A DNA stretch of 64,000 nucleotides from Cyanophora paradoxa (taxonomy: Eukaryota; Glaucocystophyceae; Cyanophorales; Cyanophoraceae). The notes under the pieces were generated by a model, which saw nothing but the letters and a program-made list of their open reading frames with translations, made no database searches and was not told the DNA's origin. A program made the position numbers and the translations under genes. This document shows, piece by piece, positions 1 through 12,700 of the stretch; position 1 is the first letter of the stretch, and every line of letters starts with the position of its first letter. The DNA lies in contig QPMI01000511.1 of the NCBI GenBank assembly GCA_004431415.1, positions 1 through 64,000 on the forward strand, given 5' to 3'.

Positions 1-33
1 GCGCATCCTGAGGAGGCGACGGCCCGGCGCGAC

Positions 34-479
34 GTGCTGACCGTCCGAAGGTACACGAGCGCGTGCCGCCTCCAGCGCCTCATAGAGCGCCCCGGGCGCA
101 GTGCCATCTCCAGAAAGGGGTTGGCCGCCGCTATCCCTAACTTTTGCGCGTTCTGCAGCGCCCCGCGCCGCCTACCCGCAGCGCTGGCGAGATTTGATGG
201 AGGAGACAAGGAATGTGGCCCGCGCGCTTGCGCGCGCCGGCGTCATCGAGATCACGCAGAAGGGTGAGCCCGTCGGAGATCTCGACAAGCCGTTCAAAGG
301 TCCGATCCGGCTGCGCCTGGCCCGCCCTGGCGCCGGCGCGGGAGGGAAGAGATAGGCGGTGCGGCGGACGAGGCGGCGGAGGCGGCGGCGGCGGCAGCAG
401 CGGCGGCAGCAGCAACTGGTTCTGGCGCGCGGCGTTGAAGGGGATCGGCGAAAACCCTCTCGGGATGCTGCTCTCCTGA
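34..479 (+). CDS. Small DUF3253-like protein (model uncertain, 5' end open)
   Basis: A short plus-strand gene is suggested by two pieces. Positions about 34-152 read a segment with ERPGRSAISRKGLAAAI. Positions about 191-332 read RWRDLMEETRNVARALARAG followed by VIEITQKGEPV and KGPIRLRL. The second piece resembles the small winged-helix DUF3253 family (WRDLM, then an I-E-x-T-Q-K-G strand, then a GPIRLRL end). The function of that family is not known to me. After a probable GC-AG intron (about 323-358) a Gly/Ser-rich stretch leads to NWFWRAALKGIGENPLGMLLS and a stop at 479. That tail may belong to the same protein or to another one. No ATG is seen in frame, so the start may lie left of the window. 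Splice sites are tentative. Confidence 0.35.
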
Positions 480-817
480 GCCGAGCCGCCCCGTGGCCCA
501 CCCGCCCCAAGCAAGCGCGCGCCCATGTTGATGAATCTCTTGATGCTAGCGCTCGTTCCCATCTCCTGCCGAGCCTGCTCGGCCGTTCGACATCCTGCGG
601 GGCGGGGCCGCGCCCCGCAAGCGCCGCCCCTGTGCTGGGGCGCGCCTCTCACGAGACGCCTTCCCATGCCGCAGAGCAGCTGCCAGGCCGCCGGCGCGGG
701 CCCTTTTACAGGAGCGTCGGGCCGCTGAGAGCTGCTCATGAATCCTATGTATTAGCTGAGACCTATTGCTATCTATTCTGCTGCCGCTAGCTCGTTTCAT
801 TGTCTCCGGGGGCCGGA
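480..817. other. Spacer between convergent gene ends
   Basis: No gene is supported here. It lies between the 3' end of the DUF3253-like gene and the 3' end of the mL59-like gene. The open frames on both strands look like GC-driven shadows. No RNA gene or repeat was recognised. Confidence 0.4.
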
Positions 818-1346
818 CTACTTCGCCTTCGCTGCCCTCGCGTCGCCGCGCAGCATTTGAACGTAGTACTGCCAGCTGCCCTTCTTTGGCGGCTTCTTGA
901 CGATGTTCTGCGGCGGGGGCGCGCTCGAGCGACGGCGTGGACGAGAGCGGCAGAGCGGCGCGGACCTTCCTGTACTCTGCGATCTTTGCCGGCTGCTCCT
1001 CGAGCGCCTTCTGGATCTTGGCGACGCTGCGCAGGGCGCATCGGCGGGGGCGCCGCGCGGGACGGCGCGGGACGAACCGCAGGTGCTTCTCGCGCTCCCA
1101 CTTGTGGCCTTTGGGGAGCTTGACGACCTTCTCCTTGGGCGGATCGTCGAACGGCCACGGCTCGCCCTTCAGCAGCGCCTCCTTCCGCAACATGGCCTTC
1201 TTGCGGAGCGAGAGCTCCGGCCGCCGCCACTTGCCATCGACGAGGTGCGCCTTGAACTTGTCCGCCGTCGGCTTCCACCTCTCCGCGTACGATATGGCGG
1301 CGGCCTTCGCGCCCGCGGCGAAGGCCGCGATGCGCGTCGCCCACAT
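818..1346 (-). CDS. Mitochondrial large-subunit ribosomal protein mL59-like (MRPL25 family)
   Basis: Three exons on the minus strand: 1346-1078, 1026-966 and 907-818. Introns 1077-1027 (GT-AG, 51 nt) and 965-908 (GT-AG, 58 nt) join the frames cleanly. The protein starts MWATRIAAFAAGAKAAAISY and has WRRPELSLRKKAMLRKEAL, GEPWPFD, KGHKWEREKHLR, then VAKIQKALEEQPAKIAEYRK, and ends PPKKGSWQYYVQMLRGDARAAKAK. The pattern of a basic segment with P-x-x-S-x-R-x-x-A, a WPF motif, K-G-H-K and a helix ending in I-x-E-Y-R matches the mL59/MRPL25 family as I know it. These proteins sit in the mitochondrial 54S/39S ribosomal subunit. Length, about 140 residues, fits. It shares a 206-bp divergent upstream region with the RCC1 gene. 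An unrelated basic protein remains possible. Confidence 0.62.
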
Positions 1347-1552
1347 TTTTGTCTGCCGGGTACGCAGTTTACCGCCCGTTTAGGCCGAGCCTCGCACGCA
1401 GTCAGCAGTCTCGAAAGACGCAGCTAGGCATCTGGTGTTTGTGCGACTGCTCTTCGAACGCTAGCTAAGCGACAGGACACGCAGGAAGCTAGCTAAGCGG
1501 TTTGAATAGCTTTGCGAGGAGGGCCGGCCACTGGAAGCGTTAGTTGGCTGCC
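1347..1552. promoter_or_regulatory. Divergent upstream region, mL59-like / RCC1 genes
   Basis: A 206-bp gap between two start codons pointing away from each other, so both promoters must lie here or overlap the genes. It holds two direct copies of the word gctagctaag (near 1460 and 1490). No TATA box is evident. A regulatory role is inferred from position only. Confidence 0.4.
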
Positions 1553-4500
1553 ATGGATGACAGTCTGGAGAGCACGCCCGCAAGGCCGGCGCTGCCCCAA
1601 GCGGGACAGTCGAAGGACATCCCAGGGAGATGGGATCACTTAAGTTACTCCGATAGACAGCTGTGCGCTCCCTTTCCGCAACTCGTCTGCGTGCTCTGGC
1701 TGACGGCGGCCCGGCGCACCCGCACGCCATCGCAGGCCCGTCTTCACTTTCGACCAGCCCAGCGAGCGGCAGGACGAGGGGGAGAAGAAGCGGTCGGGGC
1801 GCGACACGCCCGAGCGGCCGATCAAGTGCGCGGAGCTCTACACGTTCGGTGCGAGCGCGAGCGCGCCGGGGCCGGCGGCGCGCGCTGAGACGGCGGGCCC
1901 GGCGGGCGGCGGCAGGGGGCAACTCGTTCGGGCAGCTGGGCCACGGGGGGGAGAAGAACGAGCGGTTGCCGCGGCACGTGAAGGCGATCACCTTCTCCGA
2001 CTTCGAGTCGCCCACCGAGCGGAGCCTCAAGGCGCGCCCCGCCGCCCCGCGCCCCCGCCCCCTCCCGCCTCATCCCCCGCGCGCTCCGCCGCCCCGCAGC
2101 TCGGCGCCGGAGCCTTCTACACGGCAGTAGTCTCCGGTGCGCGCCCCGCGCCCTCGCCGGGCGGCGGGGCCTGAGGCGGGGCGGGGCGGGGCGGTGCGGG
2201 CAGACATCGGGGACCTGTTCACGTTCGGGGAGGCGAAGCACGGGAAGCTCGGGCACGGCGAGGAGAAGCACATGCGCGTCCCCCGGGTCGTCGAGGCGCG
2301 CGCGCGCCCTCCCGGCCGCCCGGGCCGCCCCCCTTTGAGCCTCGGGCGCAGGCGGTGCGGGAGCGCGGCATCCGCAAGGTCAGCTGCGGGCAGCAGCACA
2401 CCGTCGCCGTCACCCGTGCGCCCGCCCCCGCCCCCGCGAGGCGCCCCGCGCCGGGGCCGCGGCGGGGGCCGAGGGCGGGGGCGGGGCAGACAACGGGCTG
2501 GTGTACACGTGGGGCCTGGGCGCCATGCACCGCCTCGGCCACAACGACGCCCGCTCCCTCTCCCTCCCCAAGGCCCGCCCCGCCCCGCGCCCCGACCCCC
2601 CCGGCCCGGCCCCGCTGCGCGGCGGCTGAGGGCGGGCGGCCAGATGGTGGAGGGCCTGCGGGGCGTGCGGGTGATCTCGGTGGCGGCGGGGGCGGCGCAC
2701 ACGGTGGCGCTCTCGTCGCAGGGGGAGGTCTGGTCGTGGGGCGACGGGCAGGCGGGCCAGCTGGGGCACGGCGACCACGCCCTCCAGCGCGTGCCCCGCA
2801 CCGTCGACGCCCTCCGCGGCAAGAACACCATCGGCCTCGCCGCCGGCGACCACCACAGCGCCGCCGTCACAGGTGAACGCTCCCTCCCCGCCCGTGGTCT
2901 CCCTCAGAAGAGCGGCGGCCCCGCCCCGTCCCGCCCCGCCCCGCCCCGCCCCGCCTCGCCCCGCCTCGGGCGGCTCGGGCGGGGCCTGACGGGGGGCGGG
3001 GCCAGCGGACGGGGCGCTCTACACGTGGGGCTTCGGCGTCAACGGGCGCCTCGGCCACGGCGACGAGCAGATCCAGACCCTGCCCAAGGCACCCGCGCCC
3101 CGCCCCCGCCCCCGCCCCCGCCCCACCGCCTCGCATGTTCACCGCCCCCCTCCCCCTCCTTGCAGATCGTGAACTTCTTCGCGAGCAAGGGGATCCACGT
3201 GACGCAGGTCGCCCTCGGGGGCTCCCACTCGCTCGCCCTCACCGGTCCGCCCCCGACCCCGACCCCGGCGCCGCAGCGCCGTACCCCTGCGCCGCTGAGA
3301 CGACGGCGGGGCGGGGGCGCAGAGGCGAGGGAGGTGTTCGCGTGGGGCCTGAACGACCACGGGCAGCTGGGCCTGGCGAGCCTGAAGGACGCGCTGCAGC
3401 CGCGGCGGGTGGACGCGCTCACGGGCAAGCACATCTGCCAGCTCGCCCTCGGCTCCCGCCACTCCGCCGCCGTCTCCAGTGCGCCCCGCCCCGCCCCCCT
3501 CGCCCCGCGCTCGCCGAGGCGGGCGGGGCGGGGCCGGCGGGGCAGCGGCGGGCTTCCTGTACACGTGGGGCTGGGCGGAGGACGGGCAGCTGGGCCACAA
3601 CTCGGAGCACGACGCCGAGGCGCGCCCCCCGGCGCGAGCGAGCGCCGCCGCCGCCGCCGCCGCCGCCTGACGCGGGGAGCAGACGCCGACGCTGGTGCGG
3701 GCGCTGGTGGGCACGGGCGTCGTGCAGGTCGCCCTCGGCGTCTCCCACACCGCCGTCCTCGCCGGTACCGGCGCCCCCGCGCACGCCCGCCCCGCCTCCC
3801 TGCCCCTCACCCGCCCCGCAGCGCCGCCCTGGAGCGGCGCGCACGCCTCGTACCTCGACAGGTGCGCGGCGCGCCGGCGGCCGCGAAGGTGCCTCCGCTT
3901 AGGCGCCCCGCCCCGCCCCGCCCCGCCCCGCCCCGCCCCGCCGGCAGCGTGGACGCGTGGAACGCGCGGCGGGCGCCGCTCGAGGGGTCCCCCGAAGAGG
4001 CCCTGATCGCGGCCGTGGAGGCGGGGCCGCCGAGCCCGGGGGCCGGCCCCATGACCGCCCGCCGCCGCCGCCAGGAGGCGCAGCGCGCCGCCCGCAGCGG
4101 CGGCGGCGAGGCCCAGGCCCAGCAGGAGGCCCGCCCGAGCAGCCCGAGGCGGAGGCGGGGCCGTCGAGGGCGGGGGCGCCGGCGGAGGGCGAGGCGGGGG
4201 CGGCGGGGCCCCGGCGAGGCCGAAGGTGCGGGGGCGCCCAAGCGCGGGGCCGGGGCGGCGACCGGCGACGGCGAGGCGGCCGGCGCGACGGCGAGCGCCC
4301 CCGCGACGGCCGGCGGGCCGGGCGGCGGGGGCGCCGGCGCGGTGCCCAAGGCGGGGCGCCGGGCCGGGCTTCAGCAGCAGCGGGCGGCGGCCTCGCAGCC
4401 GGCGACGGCGGCCGGGGCGATCGCCCGAGGGCCCGCCGGCGCCCGAGCGGCACACGGCGCCGCAGGCCAGCGCCGCGTTCGCGCAGGGGACGGGCGAGGT

Positions 4501-5046
4501 GCGGGCCGCCGCGCGCGCCGTCGGCTGCGCGCTTCGCTGAGGCGGCGCAGAAGCTGTGGCCGTACATGGCAGTGCCGGCGCCGTCCAGGGGGCTTCCCGG
4601 GTCCCCGGCCCTGGACCCCGAGCGGGCCTACCGGACGGGGCCCCTGCACTCGGGCCCGGCGCACCCGCTGGGGAGGTCCGAGGCGCCCCGGCGGAGGCCG
4701 CACAAAGGGACCATCGCGGGGTGGAACCCCAGCGGGGTACCCGAGTACTACTACGCCTCGTTCTGGGAAGGGGACGTCCGGCGCGGGGCGCCCTCGAAGC
4801 GCGGCGGCGCGACCTCGCCGCCCCGCGGGCCCGGCGCGGCGCTTAGGGGGTACAGCTCGTGGCTGCACCCGCCCCCACGGGAGCTCATCGTGGCGACGCA
4901 AGTGGCCGTGCACGAGCAGGTGGCACCCCGCCCTCCCCGCCCATATCAAAGAATTCGCTGACCCCCCGAAGGCGGCGGTGCAGGAGGAGAGGGGGAGGGC
5001 GGGTACGGTGCCGTCCTCGCACGACGGGATCCCCGACTTCGAGTGA
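1553..5046 (+). CDS. RCC1-repeat (regulator of chromosome condensation-like) protein
   Basis: Multi-exon gene. The ATG at 1553 (gccATGGAT) opens exon 1, which joins by a GT-AG intron (gtgcgctccc...cgcag) to PVFTFDQPSERQDEG. Six to seven RCC1 blades follow: LYTFG/GNSFGQLGHGGEKNERLP, DLFTFGEAKHGKLGHGEEK, YTWGLGAMHRLGHND, VWSWGDGQAGQLGHGDHALQ with GLAAGDHHSAAV, YTWGFGVNGRLGHGDEQ, FAWGLNDHGQLG with LALGSRHSAAV, and YTWGWAEDGQLGHNSEHD. RCC1 propellers act as Ran exchange factors or as binding platforms. With no other domain the partner cannot be named. The second half is a low-complexity Ala/Arg/Gly-rich linker, then a distinct tail (KLWPYMAVPAPSRGLPG, PEYYYASFWEGDVR, SSHDGIPDFE) that I do not recognise. 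At least five introns are GC-AG, for example after LPK at 2572. The intron at 3479-3545 has self-complementary ends. Confidence 0.9.
3479..3545 (+). other. Example intron with complementary ends (RCC1 gene)
   Basis: A 67-nt GT-AG intron. Its 5' part (3483-3496, gccccgccccgccc) is the exact reverse complement of 3521-3534 (gggcggggcggggc), so it can fold into a 14-bp GC stem that brings donor and acceptor together. Confidence 0.85.
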
Positions 5047-6728
5047 ATTGCAAGTATATGCGGCTCGGGCTTAGACCGAAGCGCCAGCGGCTGCCGCGGC
5101 TGGGCGAGGGACGGCCGCCCTGGCTCCCTTGACTGCGGTCATCCGATGTGAAGTGCCAGCCTGGCGTTCGAATTCATGGTCAGCCCTCTGCTAAATAAAA
5201 TCCGATGGATCGCTGCCTGCTCACTCCCTACGCTGCGCATGCAGCGAATATCGCAAGAGCGCGCATAGCGCAAGAGCGCGCATATATCCGGATCTATAGC
5301 TAAACTAGGTCTTCGAATTCGACTCGCCCCCGCCCCCTGCCCGTCTAAGGATGTGCAAGGCCTAGGTGGGGTCTAAACTAAACTAATCCGGATCTATAGC
5401 TAAATAAAATCTAGAGTATTAATGGTATGAGCGTGCGACGGCCGGCGTCGATCGCGGGCCCCGCGCGGGGCCGCAGCCGGCGCTGACATGTACGTATACA
5501 CGGGCCCGCAGCGCCAACTAGAAACGGCGACATCGACGCCGCGGCGCGGCAGCCGCGCGCGCATGCGCGCCGCGCGTGGCGTTGAGCGCGCAGCTGCAGC
5601 CTCATCCTGCGCTGGCCATGGACGGCGACGCCGCGCACGGCGCGGAAGCCGCGCATACGCATGCGCATGCGCGCGTGGCGTTGAGCGCTAGCGCGCAGCC
5701 TCATCCTGCGCTGGACGGCGCCGACGCGGCGCGACAGCTGCAGCCGCGCATGCGCATGCGCATGCGCATGCGCGCGTGGCGTTGAGCGCGCAGCCTCATC
5801 CTGCATGCGCTGGACGGCGACGTCGACGCCGCGGCGCGACAGCCACGCATGCGCGCATGCGCGGCGTTGCGCGCATGGCGTTGAGCGCACTGCTGGTACC
5901 TAGGCAATGTACTAGTACTAAAGTTGCTCGCGCAGGGCCCTGCACAGCTGAGGGCTGCAGACCCAGTGCAGGGCGGGCAATGGAGAATTTCAAGTACCCC
6001 AGAATTCGAAAAAACAAAAATAACCCCAAGCTTAAGCGTGACTTAAGTACAAACCCGGCGTGACGGCGGTGTCAGCCGCGTCACTTGCCAATGCATGAAT
6101 AGGCCGATCGATCAAAATCGGGTAGCCCGCGGTTCACCGATCGCGATTCGGCAGTGACTCGGCACCGGAGCGGCGGATCGGGGGCTCCCGCGGCGACGCC
6201 GGCGAGCAGCTATAGCCTTTAGCTATATATATATCTAGCGCGCTTATGCAAATGATCATCAGGCTGCCAGCAGCACCTCGGCTCTGCCACCGCCGCAGCA
6301 GTGCTGCATTTTGTTTTTGCAAAAGTGGACGTCTCATTAAGAACACCACGGCACATGTCCCGGAGTCCTAATTATAATGTCCTGCTGCAGCAGTACTAGT
6401 CTACTACCGTAGTACGTATCCGGCTAGCCTAGTGGCAGGCCCGCGCGCGCGGGCCGCAGCTGCCAGCTTGCAGGCCTAGGCTCGTATACGTACGCGAGCT
6501 GTTGCGGAATAGATCAGGTACGTAGCGAGCTCAAGCCGCTGCAGCGTGTGTGCCACACTGCGTGGCCGCGAGATTGGCTGCTGCTCGAGGCGTGCCGCTC
6601 GCGCGGCATCGTGACAAGTCACTGAGGCGCGATCGTGGTCCCAGTTTTAATTTTGCAAAGTCAACGTCTGAAGCTTCGCGGACTCCGGCCCTCGCCCGGC
6701 CGCGGGCAAAGCAGAGAGCACAATTGCA
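5047..6728. other. Intergenic spacer with local repeats
   Basis: About 1.7 kb without a supported gene. It is richer in A/T than the genes and rich in palindromes (gaattc, gcatgc, gctagc, tatatata near 6220). The words atccggatctatagctaaa (near 5286 and 5387) and gcaagagcgcgcata (near 5252 and 5270) occur twice. The central part is the ~100-bp minisatellite listed separately. The 3' end must hold the promoter of the TmcB-like gene; no clear element is seen. Confidence 0.6.
5530..5895. repeat. Minisatellite, about 100-bp unit, about 3.5 copies
   Basis: The word ggcgttgagcgc starts at 5578, 5677, 5778 and 5877, so the period is 99-101 bp. Each unit also carries cagcctcatcctgc, a ctggacggcgacg-like piece, a gcggcgcgacagc piece and a run of alternating gcatgcgcatgcgc. 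Units differ by small indels, so the array has drifted. The gcatgc runs are self-complementary and could form hairpins or Z-DNA. Frames through it are open but low complexity, and I see no reason to call it coding. Confidence 0.85.
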
Positions 6729-9700
6729 ATGGCCCAAGATGTGTCGCGGGCGGACGGTGGCGGGTCTGTGGCGAAGCTCAAGGGGCTTGGCGGGCGCGGC
6801 GGAGGCGATGAGGAGATCGGCAAGGTGTGTGGCCCGCGGCCGAGCGCGATGAGCCGTTGCCTTTGCTGATCATTGATATCTCTTCCGCCACGCAGAAAGA
6901 GGACAAGGTTCGCTTGCGCTGGCCACTTGCCAGTCCCAGGGGCGGGTTCGATGCATGTGGCGGGCGCGCAGGCGTGGCGGGCGATGTACGCGGTGCAGGA
7001 CTGCCTCACGGAGCTCGCCGACAAGAAGTACCGGAACACCCGCGAGCGCATCCTCGCTCCCGTGCCCACGCCCCGCCCCGCCCGCCCCCGCCCCCGGCCC
7101 CTCGCGAGCGGGCCGGGCCGGGCAGACGTGGGCCGTCGTGGACGGCATCCAGCTCCTCATGCTCGTCGTCGGCCGCTCCTCCGGTGCCCGCCGGCGCGGG
7201 GCGCGGGGCGGGGGCGGGGATCGAGGGGGGCGGGGCGGGGCAGGGTTCGACCCCGAGGTGACGCGCACCTTCCTGCGCTACATCGACCTCCACGTCCTCT
7301 TCACCGGCCACGAGTGGGAGCCCTGGAGCGTGCGCCCCGCCCCGCCCGCCCCGCCCCGCGCCCCGCCGCCGACGCCGGGCCGGGGCGGGGCGCAGCGGAC
7401 GTACTGGGCGTACACGGTCCTCCTCGTGGCGGCCACGCTCATGTTCTTCTACCGCCTCCTCCGCATCGCCGTCCGCCCGCGCCCTCGCCCCGCCCCGCCC
7501 CCGGCCCGCCGCAGACCGCCTCGATCGCGAGCAGAAGGGGCACGACGGGCGGGGGCCCCAGATCTACTGCTCCGTGCTCTTCCGAGTGCGCCCGCCCCGC
7601 CGGCCCCGCGGCCCCCGCCGGCCTCACGCGGGGGGCGGCAGCTGTTCCTGTACGGCCTCTTCATTCCGTTCTTCAAGCTGCACGCGGGGGTCTTCGCGTG
7701 CGGGCGGGACGACTGGCTCGACGGCTCCAACGCCGCCCCCCTTCTCGCCTGCATGGAGTTCCCCGTGCGCCGCCCCGCGCGCCGCGCCCCGCGCCCGCCC
7801 GCGGCGCCGCCGACGGGGCCCGGCGGGGCGGGCGGGGCGGGGGCCAGTGGATCCTGTACGCCGGCATCTCGGGTGCGATGCTCGCCGCCGGTGCCGCCTT
7901 CTTCCTCCCCTTCTTCCTCTTTTTCCGGCCCGCCCCGCCCCCGCGCACCCCCGCCCGGCCCCCGCGCCCCTGAGGCGCCCGCAGGCACAACCACCTCACC
8001 TGCGCCGACAAGGAGGCCCGGCCCCACGGCCGGTCCGCCCCGCCCAGGGCCCCGCGCCCCCTCGGCTCGCGCCGCGCGGATTCGAGGCGATGGGGCGCGG
8101 GGGCAGGTTCCACGGGGTGTACGCGGTGGCGCGGCTGGCGATGGTTGCGGCGACGGCGGCGGCGGCGGAGCCGAACATGATCGCCTCGCTGGTCCACCTC
8201 GGGGGCACCGCCGCCTCCCTCCTCGCCCTCCTCTACTTCCTCCCCAACTACCACGCCCCCATGAACTACATCGTGCCCCGCCCCGCCCCGCCCCGCCCCG
8301 CCCCGCGCCCCGGGCCTGAGGCGGGGGGCAGCGGGCCGGCTTCCTGGCGGCGGCGACGTGGCTGGCGGCGATGTCGTGCCTGCTGCTCGGTCTGGGCCGC
8401 TCGACGGTGCTGGCGACGGCGGTCTCGCTCGCGCTCTCGGGCCTGCTCGCGGCCGGCGGCGTCGGAGCCGTCTGGTTCCGCTACTTCCAGGTCGCCCGCC
8501 TCGCCGCCGCCGAGGGCGAGGTCGACTACCGCAACCCCTACGAGGCCCGCCGCCCCCGCCGCCCCCGCCCCGGCCGCGGCCCCGCCGCTGCGCGGCTGAG
8601 GGGGCGGCAGGTGGAGCTGGCGGTGCGGCACCTGCTGCTCAAGCACCGCGACAACGTGACCCCCGAGGCGCGCCGCCCCCGCCGGCCCCCGCCGCCCCCG
8701 CCGGCGTGACGGGCCGCGCGCCCAGATCAAGGCGAACGCGGACGCGGTCTACAAGGCGGGCATCTCGCAGTACCCCACCTCCGCCTACCTCTCCATCGTC
8801 GTGCGCCGGCCCCGGCCCCTCGCTCCTCTGCGTCCCGCCTGAGGCCTCCGGTGTGGCAGTACGGGCACTTCATGAAGGCGTACGCGGAGAACGAGCCGGG
8901 GGCGGTGCTGGAGATCAAGGCGGCGTGGCGCAAGGAGCCGGCCCTCGACTTCCGCTTCGAGCTCGCCTCCACGCGCCGCGCCTGGGAGCGCATTGCCCAG
9001 ATCCGAGGGCAGGCCGACGCGGTCCGCCCCCCGCCGCCCCGTTGCCCACGCCCCAAATCGTAGCAAGCGTCCCCAGCCTTCGTTCTTGCGCTGACGCCTC
9101 CGGATCCGTGTGGCGGCAGACGCGGGACGTCTTCACGAGCCAGGAGACGAAGAAGGCGTACAGCGTGGCCCGCTACTCTCACTCGCGCACCCTCAAGGCA
9201 AGCCTCCGCTGGAATGATCGCGAGCTCGAGTCGAGCCCGCGGCCGGCGCCGGCCCGGCGCGGCCTCACGCGTGTCCGGCAGATGATGCGGGCGTTCTGGA
9301 AGACTCTCGCGAAGAAGAACCTCACAGTCGCCGGCGCCCTCAGCGACGTCCCCGCCCGGTCCCCCGCTGTTGTTTTTCGTTTTTCTCCGTTTTCTGATCG
9401 TGCATATGCGCCGCGGGGCCATATGCATCGGCAGGCTGGCGGAGATCGAGAAGATGGCGAAGGTGCCTAGAATGAGGCCGGCCGGGGCCGGGGCGATCCT
9501 TCAGCTGCAGATCTAGATCTGACGCAACCTGCTGCCGCAGCTCGCCGACGAGCGGTATGCGGTTCTGCTGAAGCGCTTTCCGAGCTCCAAGATCCTCCTC
9601 CGCTCCTACGGCGCATTCCTCGGCCAGTGCCTGGTAACCGCTAGCGTTAACGTTGATTTTTATTGCAACCCCGTTTCCGCTCTGCCTCTTCTGGCGGACG

Positions 9701-12700
9701 CCAACGAGGGCCTCGCGCGCGGCAGAACGACAAGGCGAAGAGCCAGCTTTACTTCATGAAGGCGCGGACCCTCGGCCGCTCGCGAAAGACGGGGCCGGCC
9801 GCGGCTCTGACGGGGGCCGGGGCGGGGCAGGCGGACGAGGTGGAGGAGAGCGAGTCGCGGGCGACGGCGTCGCAGTCGGCGTCGCAGTCGCAGTCGCAGT
9901 CGGCGGGCGGGGGGACGGGGGCGGCGATGAGCGCCTCGGAGTCGGCCTCGGCCTCGTCTGGGGCCTCCTCCTCGGCCGCCGCCGCCAAGCGCCGCGCCCT
10001 CACCCGCGAGCTCCAGCTCCGCGCCAACGAGGCACGTCGACATCCTCCGCCGCCGCCGTGACCGAGGACGCGGCCTGCCCGGGCCGGGTTGACGCCGGGG
10101 CAGGTGAAGGCGGTGAAGCAGCTCTTCTGGGGGGTGGTGCTGGGGATCCTGGTGCTGGCGGCCCTCTCCTGCGCCATGTTCATCGTCGTCAAGCTCCTCT
10201 TCGTCGAGGCGCGCCCCCCGCCCCCCGGCCCCGCCCCTGGCCCCGCGCCCCGCGAGCCCCGCGCAGTACCAGCAGGCCCTCAAGCGCCTCCGCACCGACT
10301 CCTACCAGCGCCGCCGCGTCGTCGTCCGCCCCGCCCGCCCCCCGACCCGCCCCGCGCGGGACCGCCCCGGGGCCTCTGACAGGGGCGGGGGGCGGGGGGC
10401 GGCAGGCGGTGAACGCGTTCGTGCGGACGATGCAGCTCGCGGTGCGTCGATCGCGACGAGTTCCCTCTGCTCGCGCGATCCCCTTCTTGAACCGCGAGGC
10501 AGGCGTACAACAACGACACGGCGGCTTTCACGGCGGCCGCGGCGAACATCAAGGACCGTGCCGCCAACTACGCCCTCGACCATCGCAACCTGTCCGCCCG
10601 CCCCCCCGGCCCCATGCACCGCCCCCGCACGGCCACATGCATATGTACACTTAAGAGCTCGAGCTTAATATTTGATCGCCCCGGCCTGCCCTTCTCTGCA
10701 GGTACTTCGGGTTCAAAGACGGGTCGGGGATCCCGCCGAGCGTGTGGGACAAGATGATCCACTTCCAGCAGGACCCGACGATCCCCGTCAAGCGCTTCTT
10801 CCCGAGCGCCGACGGCGCCCGCACCTACACCGACACCATGAACTTCTCCTTCTGGGCGCGTCTTGCCCGCCCGAGCTCCCGGCGTCAACGCCAGCTCCGC
10901 CGGCTGCAGCCGCTCTGACGCGGCGGCCGCGCAGGACGTGGGCAACATGTGGAGCCTCGTCTGCAAGCGCATCTCCATCACGCCCCTCGAAGCGTTCCGC
11001 GGTGCGCCACGCCAAAACTCCACTGCGCGACGCACTCGAGCTGGGGGGCGGGGCAGAGGTGCGGAGCAACCGGGACGTGCGGCTGCTCTTCACGAACGTG
11101 ATGGGCCCCATCCACGACGCCCTCACGACCTCCGGCGTCCTCTACAAGGAGGAGGTGCTGAACATCATCGACAAGAGCAAGTGGATCATCCTGGCGGTGG
11201 CGGCCGTCTCCATCCTCGCCCTCGTCTGCCTCGAGCTCTTCGTCTTCCGCCCCTCCTTCAAGAAGGCGCGCCGCCCCCGCGCTGTCTCGCATCGCCTCGT
11301 CGCGCCTCACGCCCTCCACCCGCGGCCCCTTGTCCGCGCGCAGGTCCGGGCCACCATGCGCGGAGGTGCCACCTCCCCCCCTCCCCGCCTCCCGCTGAGC
11401 GCGACTGACGTGCACATGCGCCCCGCCGCGCAGTGTCGGACATCCTCTCCAACATCCCCCGCCACTGTGCGTTCCTGCGGCGATTCTACCCGAAGCCTTT
11501 GTTCGAATTCGCTTCGCCGCTGATCACGAGCCTCCTCGCGCGCAGTGCTCAAGCAAATCGCGAAGCATTACGGCAAGGTGCGCAGATGGCACCTGCAGTT
11601 CCCGGTCGCGTCCGATCCGTTTCGAGCGCGGCGCCGCTGCAGATGCACGAGAAGGAGAACGAGGGGTCGGACGATGAGGCGAAAGGGAAGGGCAGCGAGC
11701 ACGGCACCGACGAGAGCGACGCGGAGAAGGAGGGCGAGGGCGACAAGGGGAGCGGCGAAGGGAGCGGCGACGAGAGCGGCGGGGAGAAGCGCAAGGGGCA
11801 TTTGAAGGGGAGGCGGCGGGGCCGGACGGGGGATCAGGTGCGGGATGTGAGCGAGGCGCCCTCGGAGGACGAGTCGGAGGCGGCGGAGCGGCGCCGGCGC
11901 GGCCGCCGCGCCCGCTCCAAGCGCCGCGACTCCGACTCCTCCTCCGACGACGACAAGGCCCGCCGCAAGCGCAAGGCCCGCGCTGCGGCCAAGGCCAAGG
12001 CCTCCGGCGCCAAGGCCGGCGCCGGCGGCTCCGGCGGCGATGGCGAGTCGGGCGAGGAGGAGGCGGGGCGCCCCAAGCCGAGAGTGACGTCCGAGATGGC
12101 TCTTGACCTGGCCTTGGAGGATGCGGACACGGAGGCGGAGGCGGCCGACCGCGACCGCGAGGCGGCGGCGATCGCAAGCGCGGCGGAGCTCGCGATCGAG
12201 CGGGCGTCGACCGGCGACATCGACCGCGAGACGGGGAGCGGAGGCGGCGACGTGAGCGCGGCGCTCGGAGTGCCCGTGGAGGTGCTCCCCGTCAACTCCC
12301 TCGAGCGCATCGCCGCTCTCAGCCCCAGCTTCTCCGACGGCCGGCCCAGCCCCCCGTGCGCCTTAAAGTTTCCCGTCTTTGGCGCCGTGATCACGACGGC
12401 GTCGACTAATGAGCCGGGGCCGCCGGGGCAGGCACTCGCTGCGGATCGGGGGCAGCTCGGACCGGGAGGAGGCGGAGGACGGGATCGAGAAGATCCTCAG
12501 CCTCTCGCTCGAGGCCAAACCCGCTTCCAAGCCGGCCCTCGGGAAGGGCCCCAGGAGCTTCGAGGCGCCGGCGGAGAGCCTGAAGCTGCGGGGCGGGCGG
12601 CGCCGCTCGTCGCAGCTGAGCTCGGAGGCGGCGCTGGACGGCCCCGCCGGCAAGTACGAGCAGAAGGGCATCCTCCGCCGCCAGTCCAAGGCCGACCTCG

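Noticed and set aside
2137-5046. 969-codon open frame over the RCC1 gene
   Set aside because: It reads straight through introns; only parts of it coincide with RCC1 exons.
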